Origin: Caprimulgus europaeus
Taxonomy: Eukaryota > Chordata > Aves > Caprimulgiformes > Caprimulgidae
Assembly: GCA_907165065.1 (NCBI GenBank)
Contig: OU015528.1
Span: forward strand, 29,348,515 to 29,412,514
Length of the DNA: 64,000 bases
Direction of reading: 5' to 3'
Positions 51,410 to 64,000 of this stretch are shown one piece after another. A model generated the notes under the pieces. That model did no database searches and had not been told where the DNA came from. It saw only the letters and a program-made list of their open reading frames with translations. Position numbers and translations under genes: made by a program. Every line of letters starts with the position of its first letter. The first letter of the stretch is position 1.

Positions 51410-51921
51410 ACCTTCTATTTGATAAGGTGCTATACAAACTGAGAAAGAAGGAGAAATTTCTAGAAATGTTCACTCCACTGATCAGAGTTTTGATGGGTTG
51501 TGTGGGCTGAAAGACAAATCTCTTTTAGGAAGCCACATTGTTTGCACTATTATGTTTCCTTTCATCATCCTTCTTTAAGAAAATAATTGTTTCAAGCCGT
51601 CACATTGCTTAATATGAAAAATAATAAGCAAAGTTATGTGTATCTCAGGAAATTTACAATTAGCATAGCTTCCCTATCTGAAATTCTATAAGTAATTTTT
51701 ACATTTGAAATTATAGAAATTTTATTGAATTGCTATATTTTCACAGTAAGAAATTCTTGCCTAAATTTTCACATCTGTTATGGGGTTTTATGATGCAGGG
51801 TGGGAGTTATCTCTTTAAAAAAAGACATAAATTAAGAAGTGACCAATATCTGAGCCAGACATTTAAACTTGTCCTTATAGTTAATGAAGAAATATGGGTT
51901 GTTTCAGCACACAACTCTTTC
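51410..51921. other. Unique AT-rich DNA between LTR and CR1
   Basis: About 500 bases with nothing recognised, apart from the right target duplication of the preceding LTR. Confidence 0.6.
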
Positions 51922-52258
51922 CATCTTATCACCCTCTACAACTATATAAAAGAAGGTTGTAATGAGGTGGGTGTTGGTCTCTTCTCAGAAGTTACAAATG
52001 ATAGGACAAGAGGGAATGGTCTCAGATTGCACCAGGTGAGATTTAGATTGGATATTAGGAATAATTTAATTACTGAAAGGGTTGTCAAGCATTGAAACAG
52101 GCTGCCCAGGGAAGTGGTAGAGTTCCCATCCCCGGAGGCATTTAAAAGATGTGTAGATGTGGTGCTTAGGGACACGGTTTAGACTTGGCAGTGTTAGGTC
52201 TATGGTTGGACTCAATGATATTTAAGGTCTTTTCCAACCTAAATTATTCTATGATTCT
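51922..52258 (+). mobile_element. CR1 LINE 3' fragment, 5'-truncated
   Basis: The copy starts in the ORF2 C-terminus ('[35 protein letters not shown]'). It continues through '[17 protein letters not shown]' and '[17 protein letters not shown]' to '..CVDVVLRDTV', then about 80 bases of 3' UTR. The end is 'aaattattctatgattctgg'. One in-frame stop lies just after 'RVVKH' (TGG to TGA, near 52096). It belongs to the 'DVVLRDxV' subgroup shared with the fragment at 11963-12720. Confidence 0.93.
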
Positions 52259-55119
52259 GGGCATCCTTAGTTGAATCATTTCCTAAAAGTAATATTATTT
52301 TCTCCATTGGCTATAAAGCAAGTCTCAAATATTTAGCTCAGCTATAAATGTCTACACCATGGACTTCTAAAATTGAATGAGATTACTCCCCATCTTAATG
52401 TACTGAGGAGTCATTAGATAGCATAACGTCCTATTCCTCCCCAAGACTGGAAAATATTGCAATATATTCTAGAAAGGCATGTGGAACTTTAAACCAATAG
52501 TCAGGAAAGAGCTTCCAATAATCTGTAAACTATATAGGATAAAGAGGTTCAGTTTCCTGGTCACCACATATTTCTAATGATATTGCATATAAAATGGTTT
52601 GTGTATCTTTCAGTGACTTAGTATTTCAAATCAAACCAGAAAAAAGGCAATTTTAGCATACAAAGAGAGAGGTAATCCATCTTTCTTTCTAATATTCTCT
52701 ATGCTGTAACGTTGAAGGCACCTTTCTGAGAGGAACAGAGGGCTCATGGTTCAGACAACTTGTCCAATTAATTATACAAGTAAGAAAACTGCTAAAATGA
52801 ATGCAGGCCTTTTCTTACAAGGTATCTGTAAAGTTTTTGGTTTGGTCAAATGGGATTATTGACATTCATTTCTTAATTCAGCTGACATTCATCAGGATTC
52901 ATATTTTAATCTGAACCCATAAAATGCTGTTTCAATTCAGCAGCAGAATAAAAATATCTGTTGTTGACATATTTCTGTATGAGAGAGTATCACGGCTCAT
53001 CATATTGCTGCTACCGATTGTTGTACACAGCTGTTTCACCAGGGCAAAGTGAGTCCCAGGTCACATCACTCATTATTGGGAGATGGTGTGAAGTGCTGAA
53101 GGGATGTCTTCCTCACTGTATCTGACACAGGGATTCAGACTGACGCAAACCAAAGTCTCAGCATTTCATACTCAATTATTGCACTGACCTGGCCACAACA
53201 ATAAACAATAGAGTACACCAAGTTTAGATGGAAGGAAGAAGTCTGCAACATATCAGCTCAACTGTAAGGAATTTCAAAAATAAGCTTTATATTATCTTTA
53301 GACTTGAATCCTCTGCTTTGTGTGAACCCTTCAGTTGTTAATAAGGAGTTATACTTTGATGTTTATGTGGTTACTTCTACTTTTTTTGTATTTACAAAGG
53401 ACTCATTGAAGATATATATATCTTAATTTCCTTCCATTTTCTTTAATGGGTGTTTGTCTTTCATATTTTTATTATATTTTTTGACTCATCTGAATATATT
53501 TTTTTCCCCTTCCAGATGCCTGACATGCTTGTCTTTCTTCCAGTAAGGTTAGTTTTCTATCAAATTCATTTGCTTAGTGGTATGATAGACAGGACGGTCC
53601 TCTTATGCACTGAAATCTACCTGTTTAAAATCAAACTGGTAAAACAGCATTGCAACTAAAAATATCTCATCTAACAAAAGACTGCGACTTTATTATAGGA
53701 AAGCATTTCTAATACATGAATTTATTTGATGGAAGATTGTGGGATGCAATTGGATTATGATGGAATTTTGGAGCTGTAATAGCCCTCATTCATCACTCCT
53801 CATGTAGTGGTAATGTCAGATTTTATCATGTAATCCAATCTCAACCTGATCGGTTCTTGCATAAAATACCTCCAAGGAAAATGGGAGGTTTTACAGGAAC
53901 TGGTGCTGTTGATTTATCTAGATGTTGTTCACTGAGACATTACCAAATTTACAGACTAACAGAGCATATGCAATGGGCTAGTGAAAAAAATTTCTTTCAG
54001 AAGTGATGGACTAGTGTTCATTGAATATTAAAAAAACCAAAACAAAAACCCTAAATTCTACCAGCAAAATTTTAAGTGGTATAGTAAGTTGTGTTTATTT
54101 CAGTCCTGAGGTAAAAAATTCTACTTTATGGAACAAATAGCAAGACTACAAGTAATGGAATGATAATTAATTAGTGTAGAACACAGTTTGCTTCAAAGAA
54201 ATTGTGTAAGGGCCTCAATTTACAATATAGTTGTTTTAAATGGGCAAATTATGCAATACTACCAATGTTTTCTTGATACATCAAGGATTAATAATAAACA
54301 AGTCTTTATAGTTTTATTTTCTTATAAGTCTACAAACTTTTAAATGTATTACAAAACCACTCTGTCCTCTGATTTGAAGTATTCCTAAAGAGAGATGCTT
54401 TTCAAAGTGTCTTGATGGATTGTTGTCAAGACTAGTAAGGTTATAGAGAACAATGTTTTCTGGCATCTTATTTAAGAGTCTTATCCCCTTGTGTATTCTA
54501 TGACCTTTCTTTGCAGTTGCATATTCACTAACAAGTGCATTTTGTCAATAACTTGAGCTGGGAAATCTTTTCAAAGAAAGTAGAACACACTCTCAGTGAC
54601 AAGGCATGATGTTATAAAGTCATATCATTTTCTGAAAGATGAGGACATGAGTCTATCCCAGCACAAGGGTGAGCTATATCAAGTTTATATAGAATTGTTG
54701 CTTTGTCAGACATGGAGCATGTAACTGGCAATCCAACATAAACATGGGTTTCTTTTTACCTAACCTTAGTTGTCCAAGCTCCTTTTACGATGAGTGAAAA
54801 GAGGTCTCTCTGGAAGGCAATTCAAGCCAGCTTAAGAAAACTGGTCAAGATGAAAGAATAATGAGCTCTCTGGAGGATGCCTGCCAATCTGCACTTACTA
54901 AAGAGGAGCAATAGTCCTAGATGGTTAGCCCTGGACAGTTAACTCCTAGATATCCAAAGCCTGAAGGAGCAATTCCTTCCTGCCTCAAAAGTGGAAATAT
55001 ATTTTTCTCTCTTTTTAGCCCCTGATTTTTTTAAAAAAAATTCCTTTTCTAGCTCTCTTTCAAGAATATTTTTCATCAGCTGTTCAAAGTCTGATTCTTC
55101 CTTGTTGATGCACATTGCA
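52259..55119. other. Unique AT-rich DNA, no gene recognised
   Basis: No gene or repeat identified. The 52985-53230 part is less AT-rich and more complex but matches nothing I know. Open frames stay below about 70 codons. Confidence 0.55.
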
Positions 55120-55719
55120 TCTACAGCCCAGAAAACCAATCATATTTTGGGCAGTATAAATAGAAGCATGGCCAGAAGGTTGAGGGAGGTGATTCTTCAC
55201 CTCTGCTCTACTCCTATGAGAGTACCTGGAGTACTGTATGCAGCTCTGTGGTCCCCAGTACAATAAAGACCTGGAGCTTTTAGAGCAGGTCCAGAAAAGG
55301 GCCACAAAAATTATCAAGGGTCTGTAACACCTCTCCTATAAAGAAAGGCTGAGAAAGCTGGGGAGAAGAAGGAGAGAGATCTTATTGCAGCTTTTCAATA
55401 TATAAATGGGGCTCATAAGAAAGAGAGACTTTTTTACAAAGGCCCATAGTGAGAGGAGGAGGGGCAATGGCTTTAATCTGAAAGAGAGTAGGTTTAGATT
55501 TGACTATTTTTTTTTACAGTGAGGGTGATGAGACCCTGGGACAGGTTGCCCAGAGAAGTTGTGGATGCCCCATCATTGGTAGCGTTCAAAGTCAAGTTGG
55601 ACGGGCTTTGAGCAACCCAATCTAGTGAAAGATGTTCTTGTCCATGGCAGCAGTGTTTGAACTAGGTGATATTTGAATGTTCCTTACAATCCAAACCATT
55701 TTATGATTCTGTGATTCTT
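55120..55719 (+). mobile_element. CR1 LINE 3' fragment, 5'-truncated
   Basis: The copy starts within ORF2 ('TAQKTNHILGSINRSMARRLREVILHLCSTP') and proceeds through the 'SYKERLRKLG' and 'GDLIAAFQYxNGAHKK'-like blocks. It reaches 'RVMRPWDRLPREVVDAPSLVAFKVKLDGL' and a 3' UTR ending 'ttatgattctgtgattctt'. Several frameshifts and stops break it, for example the TAA that ends the first block near 55264. Divergence is higher than in the copy at 17542 of the same 'LSNLV' subgroup. Confidence 0.92.
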
Positions 55720-58700
55720 CTTTTTAGCTTAACTGCAATTTCATTTTCATTTTCCTCTTTTTTTTTTTTTTGAGGTTCTTCATTTGCATAAATACATTTT
55801 ATGGAAACAAAGAAAGATTAACCCCAAGAGACTTTTTTTTTTTTTTTCTATCCATTCTTTTCTTTCCTTGCATTGTTGTTTTCAAACACAGACACTTTGA
55901 CTGACTCTCCTTTCTTCTGACTGTGTTCAGTTTTGTCTGTGTCAATGTTTCCCTGTGGCATAGCAACGAGACCTTAGTTTGTAACTGTTTTTGCAAGGGT
56001 AGATACATCAGCTTAAATAGATTGTTATGTACAGAATAAATAAATAAATATGTAAATTTTCTTTTGAAATTATGAGTCTCCTCTTGATTAACAACAATAT
56101 ACCTTCCTAACATACTCATGTTTTCAAACCATCTTTCATTAACCCCATAAATTATACATTTTCAAACCACTTTTCCTATCTACTGGTGGTTTGTCTCCCT
56201 TAATGTTAAATTGCCCTTTGGCTCATATGGAAAAATCTGCCCAGCACAGGTTCTGACTCAGAAGGAATTCTTTTAAACATGCTCTTGAACAAGCAGCAAA
56301 TTCTCCTATTAGATTTCAGGCTCTAAGTCAGAATACAAATATACTCATGTACCCATGCTTTACTGAGATGTAAAATGGTGGTTTCAGTAGGTTAACCAGT
56401 GATTCACCTAGTTCATGCTTCCATAGTATTTTATTAATTCTTGCCTTCTTTTTTTTAATGGAAAAATTAGTTGAATTAGATAAAGTACTCTTTGTTCCTT
56501 TAAACAGTTTTTGGAGAGAAAATGTTAACATTTCAGATATTTTTTTTAAACTATTTTCCACATAGCATAGCAGAGAACATGTTCTTTTTGCCCTATAGTT
56601 TCAATTATAGCTAATTTATTTCTCAGTGTGTTCTCAGAAAACACCCACAGCATTCATCGTATTCATCAACATATTTAAAACACAAATATAAGAAATACAA
56701 ATGGCACATTGCTTCTTATTTCTTTATTTTGAGGTGAGTTTAGGAGAAACTTGTCAAAACATCTTACACAAAGTACACTGCTGGCAATCATCCATAAAAG
56801 TATTAATAAATGCATATGTTGACACTGAATGTTTATATCTTATTATTAACTCAATTTCTGATCCATAACTGCTAGTGAACTAAGTATAAGAGAAAGAAGC
56901 AAAGACAAATTTTAAAAAATATAAAATAAAGCAATATAAATGACGTGTGACAACATCAAATTCCCATTAAACCGTGAAATGTCCACCTAAAAAAGTTATT
57001 TCCATGTAGAAATCATATTATAGTTCCAGGAAAAAAAGGAATTAACCTAATTCTGTAAGTCACAGTACATAGACATTTTCCTAATTTCTCATGCATTGCC
57101 TCATTCATTTGATTGCCTCCGCTCCTGTTTTTCAAGATATACTGACCATATTATTTATTTTGGAAATTTTTTTTTCAGGTTTTTTAGTCAGGCCTATATA
57201 GTTGCCCTGAAAACCTTTTTCCTCACTTTTCTTACCCTGTTCTTATATTCTTTGTTGTTGAGGGTTCTGTACCAGTTTGTCATTTACCTGCTTTTGCTGG
57301 TGAACTCCAACATTGTCTTTTGAAAGAAAAAACATTAAAATCATAAGCTCAAAGATTGATAGATCAGTACGTGTGAGTAAGTGCCACCAGTGATGGTGAC
57401 TTGGAGAGAGCATTAGTGAGTTACTAATTGCAAGATGTTTCCAGATAACTTATGCATTGTTCAATTATTTACATCACCAGGGCTTGACCTGTATTTATCT
57501 TTATGGCTTTACAACTGTGATAATGGGCAACAAAGAGCCCTGCTTTTCTGAATGCAGTGAAATAAATTATTTGAAATTTTTTCCTTGCAGGTTGAGGTAA
57601 TTTATTGTCCTGACTCCAGTGAAAAATACAAGGGTGCCTACTGCCTTAGCCAGCAACTGAGGACAATGTGTTTGGATCATAGATTTGATACCTGGAATCT
57701 GTAAAAGTCCCACCTCAGACATTTAAATTCTTGGCACATCTAGCCCCATGACTGCAACACAGAACATACTGAAGCAAAGCTGTGGTTACCACTGAGTGTT
57801 CCTGCAAGTGACAGTGTCCTCATAAGATGCTAGCAGACAAATTGCACATACTCTAACACAAAACTTCACCGCTCCTGACATTAACTGAAATGTTTTTATC
57901 CACAAGAGGGATAATTCTGTATTCTGAATGTGTTCTCTTACATACTCTCCTGATCACATTAATCCTGGGTTGCCTTAATTGTTTCAAGAAGTCTCTTCTG
58001 AACACAATAAATCTGCAAAAGTCACTGAACTCTATTTTTTTTTCCTTCCAAATCAATGACAATGCCAAAACAAACCAACCAAATAAATTCCACACTTTGC
58101 TGTACATACAAATTGTGTTTCATGTAAAAGAGCATTTTGTGATGTATACCAAGCATGGGGGACAGTTAATGTCAATATTGAATGGGCCTCTGTATCGAAC
58201 ATTTATAAACCACTAGGCATTTCAGTGAAACAGCTGATTTTTTCTCTAGTCCTTTGACATGTTTTTCCTTGTTTTTCAGAGAAACTGAAAGGGTTTTGCT
58301 TTCACTGCCTTTTCTTGACAGAGATGCCACAAGGTCTCCATACATCTCAAAGGCTAACACAAAATCAATCTGTGTGATTATGCAATTTAACTGCATTTGC
58401 AGTGCTAATTTATCTTCTAGCATCTGTAAATTACTTTATTATAAAAAATTCAAAGGCTTAGCTGAAAGCCAAATTAGACCTGTAGCAACACAAAAACATT
58501 ACCAACAGGGGAAATCTCTAAAAGCACCAGCAGACAACAAAACATCAAGTGATGTGTAGAAAGACATAAAATGTGATATAAATTCATTAAGTGCTGACTA
58601 TTGTGGTTTTATTTGAGATCTCAGTAAAAGTATGTTGCTGGAAGGGTTTGCCAAGTTGCCCTACAGGGAGCCAGTTTGCCATTTTCCTTTAACCCACACT

Positions 58701-60778
58701 ATTTGGGTACTTTGTACTTATATTTGTGTTTATCACTAAATTACAGAATCTCAATTAAAGAGAGAGGGACAGGGGATCATAGGACCTTTGATAAATGACA
58801 AAAATGGTCCTCTCTTTAGGTGAAGTTGATAGCTGAAAGTACTTCCTCCCATTATTAAATGACAGGCACTGAATTAAATGTTAAACTTTTATACATGACA
58901 GAAAAGCAACCTGTGAATTCAAGGTTAAACATTTATGTAAAAGAGAAGTTTGGAAAAAAATGGAAACTTAGAGGGAAACTAATGACCTTCAAACATCAAA
59001 GGCAAATTACTTATCCATTAAGAGGTCAGTGTGTTAATGTAGCACAAAACTGCACTTACATGATTCCTGGTGACACATCTGATACTGAAGAAAACTCTGT
59101 TGTCACAGAAAAAAGGGCTTTATCCTACTAGTGGGTAAAGATTTCAAAACCCTCTCTCTTTTGCCTTTAGAAGTACTATTTGAGGTATATTTTTGCAGTT
59201 CTGGAAGAATTTTACTTAAAACGACATTCTTATTAAGGTGAAACTCTGGCAAAGACAAATCTACTCAACATTTGAATATCAAACAGGAAGTTAATGTAAT
59301 TACTTTATAGAATAAAGACACACAGAAAGAGCCTAATGCTCCCACATATTCTTTTAACCATGTTCTCCACCCCAAACACCATAAATGTCTACTAACAGAG
59401 TTCCAGATTAAAAAGTTCCTTCTGTAGATAGTGTATTAGTCATTATGAAGGCAGGTGTAAGACTAATTTTCTTACAAGATTATATTACATCTGGGTGACT
59501 TCATAGTGACTTTTTGTCTTTAATAATCACATATGATGTTTGGTAACAGAAATGTTGGGGAAAGAACTAAAAATAATATCCTACAATATGAAGTGTTTCA
59601 TCTGAAAGAAGAAGAAAATCAGACATTTATAAACCTATGGCAATCTTAAAGTAATATAACTGTCCTGATTTTACCTTAGTAAACAAAAACACATCTTTTG
59701 TTATAAGATATATTAATGCTCTGCCTTTCAAGACTCTTAATTAGACATATGTGTTGATGAGTGAAAAAAATATTTTGTTTAGACAATACTTAAAAAAGCC
59801 AATGTGTCCTTGATGATACCTTTTCACTTAGCTATAAATCCACAACTGAAATATTACTGAATTTGCCTCCATCTCTTTGGAAAGCCTGTATTGCTTAACC
59901 AAGTCAGTCTATTTCCAAAAACCAATTGCAGCAACTGACTGCCTGCATAGCCTACATAGCCAAGAGAGACCGACTTACAGTTGGGGCTACCTTATCATAG
60001 TTTTCTCTGGCTTATGTTCTATAATTACCAGGCAACTAAATTCCTTTTGAACTCAGGTAAAATAAACCAGAGTATCAAGATTTTGGAGAGCAGTTGTTAA
60101 TCCTAACTGCTCACATGAGAAACAAAAGATTTCTTAATCAACCGGTCACACAAATTTTGGCAACTAAGAGCACAGCTGTTCTGTGGACTACTTCAGTCAC
60201 AGATTATAGACACTTAAAGTGTGTCTATAATGATAGGATTTGCACATCTCACTTGACACTGTTGGTGCTAGTCTACATAAGAAATATAATAAATGCACAA
60301 TACTGTTTCATAGATCATTAATTTTTACTGATATAACGCACAAACGTGAAAAAAGCAGATTTCTTTGTATAGACAATGTACCAAAAAGGATAGAACCCAT
60401 TAGATGGAAGTGGGTGCTTTAAGCACAGAGAGAGGTGAAAAGAAAGCTAAGAAAAAAAAGCAGAAAGAAATATCAATCAGAAACAGCAGAGAGAAGTATT
60501 AAGCAGAGGATAAAGACAGAGAGGGAATATGAGAAGCATAATATTGAGGGAAGAGCAACTATAGGAAACTGGTTATTATGAGAGACCAGAAAAAGAAGTA
60601 AAACTGGAAAATATAAATATTGTGTTGTCACTGGGGATAGAAAAAGAGACAATGAGGGAAGAGAAATCAAAAATCAAACAAGATAAGGGAAGGAAAGTGC
60701 AATAAATAGTGCAGTTGATTAGAATAATGGAGAATAAGCAGGAAAAGAAAACAGAAAGCTTTTATGTTGGGGGATTAA
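55720..60778. other. Unique AT-rich DNA, no gene confirmed
   Basis: It holds T runs near 55751 and 55833 and an (AATA)n tract at 56034-56050. Open frames reach 108 codons (57890-58216 plus; 55799-56119 minus, partly low-complexity). A weak terminal-exon-like signal at 57591-57704 is discussed under findings. No known protein is recognised. Confidence 0.5.
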
Positions 60779-60812
60779 TTATATTTATTTATTTGTTTGT
60801 TTGTTTATTTTT
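60779..60812 (+). repeat. (TTTA/TTTG)n tetranucleotide repeat
   Basis: About 34 bases of TTTA and TTTG units, a simple microsatellite. Confidence 0.85.
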
Positions 60813-63800
60813 ACATTTCCCCAAGAAACTTCATATCCCTATGGAAGGGCATGACAGAATCTTTGTTACTTAGGGGATTTAGAGGTTTACTATAAACATA
60901 AATCATAATAAAAAACTTGTAGTCCAGACATCTTAAATAACAAGGATAACAAGGGAATTCAGACTGTTTGTATTTTTAAAACAGACTTTTTTTTTCAGCA
61001 AATCTTGAAGTATCTCTTTTTATGGACCATCCTGTGTGCTTTTCTCTGGAAGTGTTACACACTCACCTTGGCAGATGTAAGACCTCATGCCATTTTCTTT
61101 CTCCAACAAAGCAAATATTCAGCAGGACAAGGATCTTTTGACAGAAGGACTTCCCTAGAAGTAGAGATCTGTTCACACAGATTCTTTGCTGCTGTACAGT
61201 CTCCAGTAAGGAAAATCAAAGGGTTATAAACCCCTTGTAAAAAACAGGATATTAAGAGATTTTTTTTCCTTTCTTCAAATGCAATTCTGTATTATATGGC
61301 TTCTGGTCCAGTGCCTTCTCTTGTCAATTCTCCTTTGCTTTTTCTTCATCTTCTTTCTTCTTTCTTCAGAACAAAAGAAGTGACTTTTCTTACTTCGCAT
61401 CCTGCTTCTTTATTGTGGGTTGCTTTTTGGTTTTTGTTTTTGGTTTTCTTGTCTGCACCATGCCTATCCTTCATAGTGCAAAAGTCAAAAAAAGAAAAGG
61501 AAATACATAATGTGGAATAAATGCTTTGTAAAAATACTCCCAGTTAGATCAGTTGTGGAAAGCGAATCTTGAATCAGAAGATATAAGGCTATTTAAGCTA
61601 ATGGCCCACTATTAGCATTAGTTTTGTCATTAATCTCTACCAGGTCTGGACAAGAGGAGGCAGCAGAATCCTGCTGTGTTGACATGAATTCCAAGGATGT
61701 TTTCTCAGAGTCCTTGTATAGCTCTCCTTTTACACTGGAACCTTTAGCTTCTTGAGATAGCTACAATTTATTTCAGCTGCACCAAGGTACAAGTCTGTAA
61801 CAACTACATTTATATTATTAAAGGAAGCTAACCAGGGACTACTCTCTAGCTCTGAGAACAAGTGTCAGGGCACAGCTCACATCCAGATGGCTAAACCTCT
61901 TACCCTTCAAAAGAGAGTGCCTTCAGACTCCCTTTTGGGATTAACCTGGTCAATGCTGTCCCCTGAACTGCACTGCACCCATGAATTGTCTGTGCAAATG
62001 CTAGTTGCCCCAGGTGACAACCACATTAACAAGGTAATAGTAACAATGACTGTGTGGCATTGCCTGTTCCCATAACCCTGTGCAGATTAATTTACTAGTA
62101 CAGGTATTGCCAATAAAGCTCTTAAGTGCTACTGTAATGCAAACAATAAAATGAAACTGGCAGATTTCCCAGTGCTATGTTAATCTCTTTCACTGTTTTT
62201 GAACATATTTTAAAATACAATGAATACTAAAAAAAAAAAAAAAAAAAAAGAAAAATAATAAAGTGTATTTGTTTTTCTATTCTGGAGAATGATAACCCTA
62301 ATAGACTCAAATCTTACGTTACTTTAATTTGTCACAGATTAAAAGGGTTGAGAAATGGTCTACAGATAGAAACACTGTTTTGAACAGCATCTGTGAGACA
62401 GATCTAGGTCTCTGTAAGCAAGTTACAGCAATAAAAATAGGAACCTGGGGTAGATTGTGTATGAAAAATGCACCCCTAGATATTTTAAGCTGTAAGGCTC
62501 AAGTTGGAGTATACCTGAGCTGTACAAAATAATGTAAACACGGAAACGTGTTTGTGGAAGGAACTGCAGTGTCTTACAGGCCTGTCTTAACTCAGGGTTG
62601 GTTGTTTCCTCAGTCCAAAATAGGTCAGGAAGCAGATCTTGGCACATTGCTGGTTCTGAGCAATTTCTGAACACCAGTGTGGGACCTTAAGGGTAATTTT
62701 TCATGTATTGTTTGCACAGATTCCTTGCTGTTCTGCTTTACCACACTGACATTGTGCTCTCTTTCCTCTTAGTGAAATTTTTGTCTGTTTGCTTCTTATA
62801 TAGATGCAAAGGGGCATGAACATCCCACAGACGGGTGTTTTGTAGTGATCTCAACATTTTAACAAAGGACTAAAGAGACGTGGTACGTTATTTTTTAAAA
62901 AAATGTCCTAACCAATTTGAACCCATTCGAACCCATTCCTTAATATTATTAGCAATAGCAGAAGGATTTTATGTATACAAAAACACAGACTAAAATGGAA
63001 ACTGCACTATGGTTGCTTGTCTTCTTGCTAACTTACTCAGGAATTTGCTTTATTTATTGTCTTTTTTTAATTAAGGCAGTCCAGTGAAATATTTCTTATA
63101 GACATAAATTTATAAATTCGTATTAGGAAAGAGGGCAAATAAGGCGTTTAATTCTGACACAGTCCTCTGATTCTTAAAATTATGAAGATATTAGAGTCAA
63201 GAGCCCAGTTTCAAGATTGTTTATGTAACATGGATTTTCAGTAGAAATTTAATTTTGAAAGGGGGATTGTGGGCCAATAAATTTTTCTTCTTATAGAAGC
63301 AAATACTACAGCCAAAAACAGTTCAAAATGTCCAAAAATACTTTTGTGAAGAAAACTAGATAATACCAGTATTTTATTTCCTCTAAATGTAAGTATAAAT
63401 TTTCAACTCATACAAGAACATAAACCTGAATGAAAATAATGAAATTCAGCCCAGTGATAATTAAATTTGGTTTTCAGCTTCTTTAATGATGTTTTAGGGG
63501 TTTTTTTTGTGCATAAATCCTTAAGCTAGGGTAGGATTGCTTTGTTTTTCTTTTAGCTAACTGCAAAAATATCTTTGTCTCTCAGCCAACTAGTTAAAAA
63601 GATAACAAAAGCATTGAAGATGATAGACCTGTTCAAACTGAAGGAAATAAAGTTTTCTGATATGAAATTTCTTTAATGTTTTTCTTTGTCATTGTCTGTG
63701 TGACAGGTGATTATTAAGGAGGAAAATATCAGTATTCCATTACGATTAAAAAAAAAAAAATACATGTTTTTAAAATGAAAGATAATACATTGTTTCTATA

Positions 63801-64000
63801 CTTGGTGTTGGACTTTACATGGGGTTTTTTGGTACAGATTTCACTCGGTAACTTGCAGCTTCCACTGTTGTAAACTCATCAGGTCACTTAGAAATTCAGT
63901 TCTGTCCCCCTGAGTTTGCTCTTTTTCATCCTAAAAGATATCTGCAAATTTCTACTGAATAAACACCTGCAGAATCCTGGAGCAGTAGCTTAGCATGTGG
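60813..64000. other. Unique AT-rich DNA, no gene confirmed
   Basis: An exon-like open stretch (60999-61205) is described under findings. A 21-base A run lies at 62229-62249 and a 10-base tandem duplication (gaacccattc) at about 62919-62938. No repeat family or known gene was recognised. The 61620-62060 part is less AT-rich than its surroundings. Confidence 0.5.
62229..62249 (+). repeat. Poly(A) tract, 21 bases
   Basis: An uninterrupted A run, followed by A-rich sequence with an AATAAA-like step. Two AATAAA motifs lie 80-115 bases upstream (62112 and 62145). That is too far for an ordinary processed transcript end, so a retrocopy tail is possible but not supported. Confidence 0.8.

Noticed and set aside
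62100-62260. Processed pseudogene with poly(A) tail
   Set aside because: The poly(A) signals are 80-115 bases from the A run, no gene body is recognised upstream, and no target duplication was seen.
1-64000. CRISPR array, operons, tRNA or rRNA genes
   Set aside because: No regularly spaced repeats, no bacterial gene layout and no cloverleaf or rRNA sequence recognised. The content is vertebrate.

Overview
The window looks like intergenic or intronic DNA from a bird. It is AT-rich, has no CpG-rich promoter, and I recognise no host protein or RNA gene in it. The avian call rests on the retroelements. Several CR1 LINE copies end in the bird-type tail (ATTCTATGATTCT-like), and there are several avian-type endogenous retrovirus LTRs, including the common bird ERVL LTR (23615-24219, minus strand). 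These calls come from recalled families; no database search was run.

Layout. 1-8.2 kb is unique AT-rich DNA with a TA/TG tract near 5.1 kb and a possible old retroposon tail near 6.2 kb. 8.2-12.7 kb is a CR1 zone: two heavily decayed CR1 copies that look amniote-age (8.2-8.75 kb plus strand; 10.2-11.77 kb minus strand) and a much younger minus-strand 3' fragment (11.96-12.72 kb). A short CR1 3' end lies at 17.5 kb. Three LTRs sit close together at 23.06-24.98 kb. Single LTRs follow near 31.9, 47.3 and 51.0 kb. Two long CR1 copies lie at 36.4-38.65 kb and 40.5-43.2 kb. The second keeps the end of the ORF1 esterase-like domain and most of ORF2 in one net frame. CR1 3' fragments lie at 51.92-52.26 kb and 55.12-55.72 kb. 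From 55.7 kb to the end I see only unique AT-rich DNA, simple repeats and two weak exon-like signals.

No genes here work together as a system. What can be read is retroelement history: at least three younger CR1 subfamilies on top of much older CR1 remnants, several LTRs without interiors (two or three with target duplications), and a one-sided orientation. All eight young elements from 24.4 kb onward lie on the plus strand, which would fit an intron of a minus-strand gene but does not prove one. I found no undescribed biological system; the findings below are modest.
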